Assembly: GCA_013433145.1 (NCBI GenBank)
Contig: CM024187.1
Location: forward strand, 9,265,326-9,329,325
Reading direction: 5' to 3'
Source of the DNA: Ascaris suum
Taxonomy: Eukaryota; Nematoda; Chromadorea; Rhabditida; Ascarididae
Length of the DNA stretch: 64,000 nt
Part shown: positions 48,248 through 57,900 of the stretch, piece by piece
Layout of the letters: each line of letters begins with the position of its first letter
Numbering within the stretch: position 1 is the stretch's first letter
Notes under the pieces: generated by a model
Databases searched by the model: none
What the model was told of the DNA's origin: nothing
The model's input: the letters and a program-made list of their open reading frames with translations, nothing else
Position numbers and translations under genes: made by a program

Positions 48248-49659
48248 GGAAATCATAGAAATAAAGACACGCTTTGTCATCGTCGCACATCACCTCGTTG
48301 ATGAACGGCGGAAAGAAAGTGTCTGGAAGGCGGCGGATTGCTTGGCATGCTGCACAAAGACGTAAGTATCCGTCCTCCTCCCCGCCACGTTTATCGCATC
48401 CAAACGGAACGACGTGAACGTCACCTAGAGCAGTGGAATGACAAGAACGATGTAATCGCCAAAAACTACACATCCACTAATTCCCTTCCCAGTCAACTTT
48501 TTAAACATTACGCAGCGATTATTCTTGAACATATGTCCCCACTCAAGTGCATCGTGAAATCATTTTCGAAGATGAAAACGACCCTTTCGGAAAACTAATA
48601 TTTCATGCACACCCTTAAAAAATGTTCAAGCCACTGTCAAGCTTTATCAGTTCCGGCTTTCCAAATCGCGCTGATAATGCTCCTGAAAACTCCAAAACTC
48701 TTTCCTCACGTTAGCATAGATAATATTATCCATCTCCTTGATTATTTCTATGCTTTTTCAACTATCCTGTCACTATTTGCATCATGCATCGTGGCATTTT
48801 TCGGCAAGCTTGTTAGCAAAATTCGTAAAATTGTCGTACAAACAGCTGCTATCGAGTATGTTGCAAGAGTCCACTCGTTGGGGAGAGGTGTTTTCTAGTT
48901 GAGTTAGAATGTTTCTGCGCTGTTTTCCTCTGGCTAACATTCGTGATGTTTTCTTTTTTTGAAAGCAGTCTTCTCTTCTAGAGAAAAGAGAAATCGGACG
49001 TGGCAGTAAGCAACAATAAAGATGCAAATCTAACACCGAAGTGATAAATCGGAAAGAATGATGACTCAAATTCTTACCTATGAGTTTTTGTCTCTTTTGA
49101 GTGAATACTTCGTCGCGAGGTTCCGCATCTGCCCTTCGAGATGCTGCGAACGAGTCAAAGAGGTTTTCGGCTGTTTCCCTCTTAGACCGCAACTCAGATT
49201 CGGTCATTCGAATAGACGGTGAAACAACGCTCCGCCTTGGTTCCCCTCTGCAAAGGGATCCAATGTGCGCTGAGAAATCGGACTTAATAGAGCAAGTGCT
49301 CGACTTTTCGTTTAAACTAGCACTGATTCAAGCGAAACATTAGACAAACAAAAACACCAAAATGCTTACGAAGTTAAATTTTGAATTCGCGAAATGACAG
49401 CCGGCGAGCGCACATCGCATTGCAAATTTAACTCTGCAAGGATGCGTTCGAGTGCTTCGACATTCCTTTCTACGGTCTCCGCACTGCTCGTTCGGCTTTT
49501 CATTTGGCGCTGCAAGTGCTGCATAATGTTATGCCCAAATTGATATGAGCGAATTCTTACGAAAATCATTTCAGAAAACTTTTTAAACTTCCACAGCTGG
49601 CATAAATTTAGTGATGTGTCGAGAAATGATGCTATGCTACGATGCAATGGAGCCTCCAT
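48248..49659 (-). CDS. Multi-exon gene: pro-protein with Cys-patterned (cystine-knot-like) domain
   Basis: Three exons join in phase. Exon A (49659-49370) reads MEAPLHRSIASFLDTSLNL ... SSAETVERNVEALERILAEL and ends at donor GTAAGC; it holds an optional 42-nt intron (49519-49560, GTAAGA...ATGCAG). Exon B (49247-49078, acceptor TTTGCAG, donor GTAAGA) reads MTESELRSKRETAENLFDS, then FAASRRADAEPRDEV and KRQKLI. Exon C (48424-48248, acceptor CTGCTCTAG, donor GTAAGC) reads HVVPFGCDKRGGEEDGYLRL, CAACQAIRRLPDT, FFPPFINEVMC, DDDKACLYFYDF. The spacing C..(13)..C-x2-C-x(18)-C-x5-C with LP..FFP.FINEV.C recalls secreted cystine-knot factors such as Trunk/PTTH or noggin; I cannot name the family. Basic pairs (RSKR, SRR, QKRQK) before the Cys region suggest a cleaved pro-region. 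The 3' exons are unresolved; a block at 48075 (GMGMC) fits the phase. No signal peptide lies in exon A, so the true 5' end may be further upstream. Confidence 0.55.
48605..48898 (+). CDS. Weak antisense ORF with hydrophobic stretch
   Basis: About 97 plus-strand codons with a membrane-like stretch (YFYAFSTILSLFASCIVAFF). It lies wholly inside the 653-nt intron (48425-49077) of the minus-strand gene. There is no splice support or recognised family; it may be chance. Confidence 0.13.
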   Translation: MHTLKKCSSHCQALSVPAFQIALIMLLKTPKLFPHVSIDNIIHLLDYFYAFSTILSLFASCIVAFFGKLVSKIRKIVVQTAAIEYVARVHSLGRGVF

Positions 49660-49846
49660 AAATTAAATATGGGGATGGTGTAAGCTGAACGCATTCAGCC
49701 TTGCAGTTGGCATCCTCACGACTCAATAGCGCGACCTGGATATAAGCAGAGCTTGCAATTATATATGAACGAGTTGTTTTTTTTACAAAGTCCTTCAAAA
49801 AAATCCTTCAAAAAAAAAGTTTCGACCAGCAAATACTGACCACTCT

Positions 49847-50159
49847 AATGAAGCTTTGCGGACTTTAACGAGTCAATTATTTCTCTTGTCCAAATAAGCA
49901 TTTTGAATGCTTGGAGATTGCTTTCTTGCATCAAGATTTTACGCAGAATCATTCTTTGTGAAGAAACGGGTTGGATGCAATTTTGAGCGGAACAGTAAAT
50001 TGATACTTCATATTGATCAACAATCGATCTGTCGAGGAAGCGAATCACACCGGATGCATCCCAAGCCATCAAATCCGGGTTGTAGGTGCCTTTCTGCTTG
50101 AGCTCACTGACTAGCTCCTGCTGCGATAAACGCTTGCACTCTTCGAAAGTGTTATTTCT
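49847..50159 (-). CDS. Coding exon(s), unknown; possibly part of the 48-52 kb gene
   Basis: After acceptor GTTTCAG (50160-50161) the frame reads RNNTFEECKRLSQQELVSEL, KQKGTYNPDLMAWDASGVIR and FLDRSIVDQYE; a donor-like GTATCA follows in phase 0. The frame also runs on as MILRKILMQESNLQAFKML to IIDSLKSAKLH and a stop. Coding character is strong and the protein helical and soluble. Phase 0 at both ends would allow it to be an internal exon between the signal-peptide exons (50.6-51.8 kb) and the cysteine-domain exons (48.2-49.6 kb), but a complete in-frame path was not found. Confidence 0.37.
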
Positions 50160-50317
50160 CTGAAACATTGCTCGAAATACCCTTTCTCTTTCGATAAATA
50201 AATAAAACCAATCATGATTTCTATTTCTTTCTCAAACGTGATGAGTCTTTAGTACATTTAAAGGAGCCATTGAATGCAACGTGATTAAAGGTAACCTAAC
50301 ATACCTTAACTTTTGTT

Positions 50318-50566
50318 GTGAAAGGTACTTCTATAGGAAGAAATTGCCAACAATCTAACGATTACAGATTTAACACTGTCAAGTGGCATTGGAATATGCA
50401 GCAAAGCGTCCAGAAATATTTGCAAAGACCGCTGACGGTAGAGAACGTGAATGACATTCAAGCCGCTCAGCGATCCATCCAGTTTACATCACCAACTGCG
50501 ATCTTTATCGCTAGACCGGTCGAGCATACTCGACCTCTAAATTTGAATTTGCAGCACTGGAGGTAA
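50318..50566 (+). CDS. Weak plus-strand ORF, unknown
   Basis: About 82 open codons (HWNMQQSVQKYLQRPLTVEN, VNDIQAAQRSIQFTSPTAIF) with two AATAAA signals about 230 bases downstream (near 50795). It ends 6 bases from the minus-strand block at 50572. A minus-strand donor GTATGTT at about 50303 competes with it. Undecided. Confidence 0.17.
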   Translation: MKGTSIGRNCQQSNDYRFNTVKWHWNMQQSVQKYLQRPLTVENVNDIQAAQRSIQFTSPTAIFIARPVEHTRPLNLNLQHWR

Positions 50567-50571
50567 CGGCT

Positions 50572-51835
50572 TTAAGTCCCCACTTTTTTCTTGCAATCTA
50601 TTATTTCGGGCACGCCATCAAATTCCGTCGACTGTGGGGGAAAGAAATTAATATCTTTGCCCTTTTGGTCAGGCATACGAAAGTGGAATGTAAAAGACGG
50701 GCAACAAAAATTGCCCTGAAGATTGGGGAGAAGTAAGCGAGCAAACTGTTCGTCACTCATAGCGAGAAAGCGTTTGTGTTACATGAGCAATGTCAAATAA
50801 ATAATAAATTTAGGATGAAGAGAACCCGTGTACATTGGGTACGAACGGCTTAGCTCGTTTCTGTTGCGGTTGTGTTGTCCGAGGGATCTCCCTCGTAAGT
50901 TCCTCCTCACGAGTGACACGAATTGCGTTAACACGATCGAGAAAGAACGCCGATTCCCTATCAGGTATCGAAGCTGATACAGGCGAGTAGCGTTTGCGCC
51001 GTTTTTTTTTATTCCTTTTCAGAGCCGAATCCACTTCGTTTAGTAATGATCTCAAGTGCTTCTCACACTGCAGGAGCTCATCATCTAAGGTATTTTAAAG
51101 TGATCATTTGATTATTCGATATTCTTAAAGCTTCAATAATCCTTTAAAAAGTATTTTATGGCTGAATTAATTCACCACATACAACAAGTCCGACATATTT
51201 GCATGAGAAAGTGAGGAACATCCTTTTCATGATCACTATAGCATGAAGATGCTTTTTTCATTTAGTCACATCTGTAGCCTTACTTGTTGCTGACTGAATC
51301 TACGAAATATTCCGATGCGATGGAAGGAAACCTTCAGTCATGCTATTTTCCACTACCATCCCTTCAGCTCTCTCTTCCTTCTACTTCCTCGCAGAATATA
51401 ATTGTGAGAATGGTGTGAAGTTTGAATCGATGCATAATCAAATTGTTTGAACATTTGGTATTGAATTGAGTGGATACTAGTGGTCAAAGCGCGTCATACG
51501 TCATAAAAGCAGCAGCTACGTCTAGTGAGTCAGCGAATTATTCCACTTTGAGTGAAAACCGCCGCCGATTTTAGTGATTTGCTGAGCAAACCTGTCGCCT
51601 CGGAGAGGTCCTTCACGGAGCATGTGGTGCCCGTTAATGTTTCCTTGTCGTTCTCATTTTCGCCCTGAGCCGGGAGCAGTACACCGCGAACGGTGGCCGC
51701 CGTTGACAGCAACAGAATTGAGAGGCAAATACGCGACGGTAGTGAGCCACGCAAGAAGTCCACCAACGAGCAGCCGTTGTGTTGTCCACGCATAACACGT
51801 CCACCATCATCCATAATCCGAACGTCTGCACGCAT
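50572..51835 (-). CDS. Secreted pro-protein-like gene with signal peptide and polybasic site
   Basis: Exon 1 (51835-51592) has several in-frame ATGs (MRADVRIMDD..., MRGQHNGCSL...) before a signal-peptide core (RICLSILLLSTAATVRG), then LLPAQGENENDKETLTG and SVKDLSEAT, ending at AG|GTTTGC. It joins in phase over about 500 nt to exon 2 (51084 to about 50830, acceptor CCTTAG): DDELLQCEKHLRSLLNEV, ALKRNKKKRRKRYSPVSAS, DRVNAIRVTREEELTREIP, KRAKPFVPN. The KKKRRKR run is a strong furin-type cleavage candidate. A third block (acceptor AATCTTCAG, about 50715 to 50572) reads GNFCCPSFTFHFRMPDQKG and FDGVPEIIDCKKKVGT, then a stop. The layout (signal peptide, pro-region, basic site) suits a secreted precursor. 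It may be a gene of its own or the 5' part of the cysteine-domain gene at 48.2-49.7 kb. Confidence 0.43.
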
Positions 51836-52378
51836 CGTTGGATAACGTCACTGCGTTAGTGATGTTTATTATCAAGGAAGACTTGCCGGAGTGAGAGGGA
51901 AAAAATACGCTGCAATTCGGCCTCAATCATCCGCTTCGCTTGATCACCTGCAAACAGGTCGAAGATTTTTGCACTGCACAGCGAGAATAATGAGAATATA
52001 ACACTGTAGTATACTTCATACTTATTGTTTTCAAAAAATTTTAGTAGAACTCAGCTTTGGTGACTGCAAAACAATAAGTGAGATAAAGAAATCAGAGGAT
52101 TTTCACAACATCCATGGAAAGAATTAGTCAGATACAGCTCAGTTCACTGTTTTATGGCACACATGCTGTGTGTCCTTCCTCACAAAATCCACGCAAATTT
52201 TCGTCGTTTATTAATTAAGAGGTCATATTGAGCATTGCGATATCGAGAAAATGAAGCCATGCAGTTTTGGAACCTCGAAATGGTCGTACTGAAGTAACTT
52301 GAAAATGAGGAGTTTTGGTGACGCATGAAGTGTGATTGGAAAAGATGCCAAAATTTTGCCTTCCCGGATAGGTTACGT

Positions 52379-52603
52379 TCAAAGTTCTTGAGCATTCCGG
52401 CCCTTTTCTACGCATGTTGTTCGCCTAAATGTGCCCACAATTTGGGACTCTTCCATCTTCCTCAGGTCCTCCTCCTTCACCTCATAAATAGGAAGAGGAC
52501 ATTTGTTGGGGATGTCTTTCAAATATGTAGCTAGACATGTCAATATCGCTTCTTGAATTAATAAATGAACATTTCTAAAAAGAGCAATTAATTCATACAA
52601 CAA
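52379..52603 (-). CDS. Possible exon, unknown
   Basis: Reads LFRNVHLLIQEAILTCLATY, LKDIPNKCPLPIYEVKEEDL and RKMEESQIVG. It is helical and charged with plausible codon use; a GTGAAG after IYE could be a donor. The plus strand is open over the same bases. No link to the exons at 51.8 kb was found. Confidence 0.18.
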   Translation of the reverse strand: MLYELIALFRNVHLLIQEAILTCLATYLKDIPNKCPLPIYEVKEEDLRKMEESQIVGTFRRTTCVEKGRNAQEL

Positions 52604-52619
52604 TTATTAAATAGCTCGT

Positions 52620-54160
52620 GTCGAAAAAAAATCAAGAATCGGATTTCTTATTAGATAGAGATTGGTGTGTTTTTAAACGGATAAATTTTCTAGACTTGTA
52701 TGTGGTTAAGTGCACAACGAGTGCACGCCGACGGGTTTCTTACAAAGGGTCAGCTGCATCCGCAATGGGCGGCTGACTTCGATAATGAGCGCTGATTAGG
52801 TGTCCGTATGTTGCGCAGCGTAAATTTATTATTATCATTTCTGCTTCAAATATTTAAGCATTTCTTGCAGCTGTCAAAAACTGCCTTTAGGCTTGAAAAG
52901 CATATAAGCTTAATATTTTGGCAGCATGTCACAGAAAAAATCCTTTAAAACACATTTTTGGGGCCTTTACAACATCTTTACGTTGTGGGTATCAAATACT
53001 CACAGCGATACTAAATAACCCATGGAACAGCAACTCTCATTCAATAAATATTTATCGTCAGAATTGTAGACATATTCAAGCTGTAAGAACAGTTCTACTT
53101 AAAATAAAAAAGTTGTAAGGTTCTAAGCGCATAAAGGCTCAAAAAATAAGAAACAAACAATCATCATTACATGCCCGCCTACTCCCACACTGAGTGCTCT
53201 TTATTTCAAATTTATTTTCACTTGACTTCTGTACTATTCAAAACATGTCGGCAACCATCAAAATTTGCGATTCAGATTCGCTCCAACGATTTTCACAACG
53301 ATGAAATTGTTGCCTAAAAGCAGCTTTCTGGACTCCAATGATACATACCCTTTCTAAGAAGAAATTGCACTTATTTCCACATCTTCAGTCGGTACATTTC
53401 AACAGACCAAAGGACGTGAAGAAGCAGCAGTCCAAAAAGCGTTCCACTTGAAAACTAATTGGAAAGAAGAGCGATGAGATCTCGGTTTTCGAGCGATCAG
53501 CACACTATCTCTATTGCGACGACAATATCTTCCAAAAAATCTTAATATTCGTGAGTGTCAAGTGCTCATAGCGATACGGAATAATCTATAAAGTACAAAC
53601 CCACAATTATCAAATATTTATCTCCATCTTGAAATTTGATTATGAACTTATCATATACATAGGAGAAGCTCGAATGGTCAGAAACGGATGCGGAAATGAA
53701 ATTACTCTGTAATTTATTTGCTCTATGATCCGTTAGAGCGGTGACGGTGACAAACAACACCTGAGCGCTCATGATGTTCACATACTATCAATGAATTTTC
53801 TGATCGCGAAAAAAGAACGGAACGTTTATAGTGGAAACACAAATTGGCTGCTCTTCTCATCAACTGTAATTTAGAGAACAACTCCCACAATTGTCCTACT
53901 AGGGAGCTTGCTCGGTTTACTATAAAATTAACTTCTGAGCAAAACGACGGATACCGTTGTCTATGCGCCTTAGCAGTGAAAAATTTTTCGCCCACAAAAA
54001 TGATTATTTCAAAGAAACGCAGCAAAAACGATATACCAGCGAGCACGAAAGTTTTAGGTTCCTCTTTTTCTAGGGCGATTCAAACAATCGTTCAACTCGT
54101 ATTCATCTTCGCTGTGCAAAAATGTTGCATCGAATTGAAAAACTACTTATCTCTCCACCT
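52620..54160. other. No supported gene
   Basis: AT-rich. Overlapping frames on both strands at 53723-54299 are interrupted in the plus sense by an A20 run; neither has splice support. Confidence 0.4.
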
Positions 54161-54166
54161 TTTGGC

Positions 54167-54186
54167 AAAAAAAAAAAAAAAAAAAA
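54167..54186. repeat. A20 homopolymer run
   Basis: Twenty consecutive A bases. No poly(A) signal or target duplication around it suggests a retroposed tail. Confidence 0.95.
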
Positions 54187-54421
54187 TTGTATCGCGCTTC
54201 CAAATATGGTACAATGATGCACTGGAAGTCCACACAGAGGTGGACCATTCAGATTATCAGCAACGCACTTTCGCACACCACTTTCCGCTCACTCGATAAT
54301 CAAGAGGCCGCATCAGCATCTCAGAAAATTGTCGTAGAAAGGCCATTTCACGGAAATTACTCTAATCTATCATCAGGCACCTCCAACATATAGGGAATGA
54401 AATAAAAATAGGACGCTGCAT

Positions 54422-54610
54422 TTAACAGCGATATCTCCACATATAGTTCTCGAAAAAGACACTTAGCGATAAGTAGGTAACGTAGTTGAAAATAGTGGAG
54501 ATGCACAAGCACATATCCTTGAATGGAGTTGCAAGAATGAAGCACCACAGGTGGAAAAGACTGGTAAAATGGGTGGGAAAGGCAACAATCGCCAGGTGGT
54601 CGGCGTGCAT
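54422..54610 (-). CDS. Possible exon of a multi-pass membrane protein
   Basis: Reads MHADHLAIVAFPTHFTSLFH, LWCFILATPFKDMCLCISTI and FNYVTYLSLSVFFENYMWRY. Two hydrophobic segments flank a loop with Cys, and the second ends in ENY..RY. The layout resembles TM2-loop-TM3-DRY of rhodopsin-like receptors, but the key residues are only partly matched. In-frame stops on both sides mean exon borders would have to lie very close by. Other frames are open here too. Confidence 0.2.
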   Translation of the reverse strand: MHADHLAIVAFPTHFTSLFHLWCFILATPFKDMCLCISTIFNYVTYLSLSVFFENYMWRYRC

Positions 54611-54923
54611 GTATTATGCGATCTCGTTGGCGACTGCGAAGGGCCCGTTCTGATCTATTTTCGCGCGGAACACAGCAGCACTTCTTCACAAATCTCCGCA
54701 TTTGCACACACGTTATGATCCCTACAGAGCCGTCGTCTCCCGCAATACCCGATTTCTATTCTCGATGTGTTACTCGCACGCCTCGATCTCGTTTGATGCA
54801 TTTATGTTGCAGCGATCATTGCCTCTTGAAATGTTTCTCAACTCGACTTCGCGAATTTCTGCAAAACATTTTTCGCCGCCTAAGGCCACTCACTCATGTC
54901 CATTTATACAACAACTCCTGCAA

Positions 54924-54937
54924 CCCCCCCCCCCCCC
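54924..54937. repeat. C14 homopolymer run
   Basis: Fourteen uninterrupted C bases (a G14 run on the minus strand). It is the fourth pure G or C run of 14-15 nt in the window. Confidence 0.97.
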
Positions 54938-54999
54938 TGAAAGGAGCAATTCTATATAAAGACTTTCCATAACGCCCGTACAGAAAAAAAATCACTCTG

Positions 55000-57900
55000 T
55001 TGCATTTGTAGCCAAGAAGCGTGGACGAGCACTCCAATACATGCGATTAGGTTCAATTGTTTAATAAATCCATCACTGCAAGTGGTCAGCGTATCTAACA
55101 GGAACGTTTCAGCATTGTCGAAAAACACTTGAATTGAAGAGGTAAATGGTGCTGTAAAAAATGTGCTACTGCTTGGAATTCGGCCATGTTGTTCGGCTTT
55201 ATATGAAATTTTCAAGTTTTCCTCCCTAGGTTTCAAATCTAATTAATATTATCAGTAGGATTCCCGAGCTTGTGGACTACTCGCGTATAAAATCAACAGG
55301 AACGCTGCATATTGCATGAAGAGACGAATAAATTATGGGACTGAGTGCCGGTCTCTCAACACCTCCAAAAATGATCGCACTTTAGGCCAAAATCGATGCT
55401 CTTTTTCTCAAATATCCTGTACCCTTCTGTAGAGGAAAAGCTCACAAATGAGACCTGACATGTTAGCACACCTAACGACAGCGCGAAATCGACACTCGGT
55501 TCCAAGTTCCACGATATGATTCAGCTTGTCTTTGAAACGGAATTAGAAGACATCACAGTACTGCATCCGACGAACGTATGACTCGATTCCTTTTACACAT
55601 CACCAGCACAAATCATATTTTGTGCGTGAATTAAGGTGAAGTTTCGATGCAGTTGAGAAACCGATTGAAATATTTCGAGAAACATATTCCCAACAATGCT
55701 TAGACCTAAATGCATACATATGGCCCTATTCTCCATATATTTTGGAGTGTTTCTCATCAGAGACATTTGTGGCAAGTCAAATGACGTGAGAACAAATGGC
55801 AGCAAATTAATGGACGGGTTAATGTTTGAGTGTTTACGAAGCCGAAGTGCTGCCCCTGGTCGGTACGTACGAACGTCACTATTTCAGCTGCCTTGCCCAC
55901 TGTCACTATGGTCGAACATCTAGTTATTCGATAAGCCTCAAAGAATTAAGTATGTCGTCACGTTCATTCTTTGAGGATCACTCGTCAGCATAACTTTACT
56001 TATCCAATGGCAGTCCTCTTTGATATAACGCATTTTATAGGCGTTTTTGTGCCTCGTTATCCTCGCATTTATTCAAATGCATTTTACTCAAAACGCTCAG
56101 TGCTTTCTTTACAAAAAAGCGTTTTCACTGATAATTCTCTCCCTTTCAAGTTATTGACGCACTAAAACAACGAAACAACGATGAAAGCTTTTTGAGTCCG
56201 ATATTTGAGCATAGATAGCAAGTGTTATGCCTGAATATTCTTTCAGCAATTGCGTTCAGCCGATCTCGGAGAAATTTGATTCAAAAACCATTTTTAACAG
56301 CCGATAGCGTGAATTCCTAATATGTTTGCGAATATTAAATCATCCTTGCCCACCTCCTTATTTTGCTTCTAAGCTCCTCCAATTAGCAAGAAATCACTGT
56401 GAACCGCTCTAGTTATCCCTAGCTGAATGACATTAATCTGTTGGCTGTGGCCACAAAATTAAACTGCTCAGGCTTAAGAACCGATATAAAGCGAATTGCC
56501 CACAATGAGGTTTTTACAAGAGGTATTTAAACGGTTTTCCTCGACTGTACGCCTACCTGTAAGCTGAAAAAAATAATATACCCACTCCCACTTCACCGCC
56601 TCGCCCTCTTTTCTTAACCACTTCTCACTAAAGCCCGCGAAGCGTAAATTGCTGTGGTTCGTTCGCGATCGTAGTTTTAATGCTAGCGTAGCTTTGCAGT
56701 CTTTGTTTTTTCAGCAAGCGCAGTTTGCCTTTCTGTTTGCTCTTAAGGCTTGTCAGTAAAGGTTGACAGCAGCTGAGGCAATGAGCTATTTCATTCATTC
56801 CAACAGCAATAAAAAACCGTTCAGATGAAGTTTCCAACATTTGTTATCAATCCATCACTTATATCACGTTTATTTCTGCGACAATAACCTCGATTATGCT
56901 TCCCAAGCAAAATTTACTTCCGATTTCCACTGGCAAGTAAGGTGGAGGCGGGTAGCAAGTTAATGAATGACTTGTAGCAATATGCACTTAACGATCTACC
57001 TGCTTTTTAACCCGTTCTTGCAAATTTGTTTGCAAAAGCGCATTATGACGATGTCGTGCCTGTGCCTAAGTATGTGTATATCTGTCTGCCAGGTAGTTTC
57101 GACTCGAGAATCACTGACCAAATTTGGAACAGTTTTCCATGCGCTTTACACAGATAGGCTTCTCCTTCTTTGCAGCGGTTGGTTTACAACAAAAACGAGC
57201 CTTTTGTAAAGCGTTTGTACGAGCGGTCCGAATAAGCGATATATAAAGACATCATTTTCGAACTTTATTATACGTTGGTAGGATATGAAATTGGCTATTC
57301 AGGTAAGCAGAATTCAATAGAGCATATTGTGGCAGCTCTTCTGCCACGTTCTTCAGGTGGCGGATTATCTGTTGACAAAAAGGCGTCGCTTGCGCTTTTA
57401 CATAATCAGATTGGAAGGAGCCGTGTAAGAAGATAGAAACCTTTCCACATCCATTGTATCCCCTGATGTCCAAGCACTAAAAAGTTGATATGAGTAGCTC
57501 ATAGCGCACTGTTGCGGTTTCTCAATGCAAATGGTCATTCGTTAAAAAACAACGGAAAAAATCCCTAAACGCTTCTTAAGCTGACCAGAAAAGTCAGTCT
57601 CAGTTGAGTCTGTCAGGAATTTTTCCATACCATAAAATTTAAAAAATTCTCGACGACCAAATTCGCAAGAGGGAACGAACGGAACCTTTTCGGCAAAAGG
57701 AGCTCTAGTAAAACTACTCAGTTCGTCACCTTCTTCGTATTTCATGTCTTGTAAACAGCCACCATTTTATTTGCGAGTGATTTTTTCAGGCAACGGAAAA
57801 TCATTTGCGATGAAAAAGCTTTTGATATTTTTATATTGTGGAACCTTGACTTTGGTTTATTCGTTATATATTCAATAAAACACACAATATCGTAATGAAA

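Noticed and set aside
53844..54299. 151-codon plus-strand frame with a poly-Lys run
   Set aside because: It runs through an A20 homopolymer, the opposite strand is open as well, and there is no splice support.
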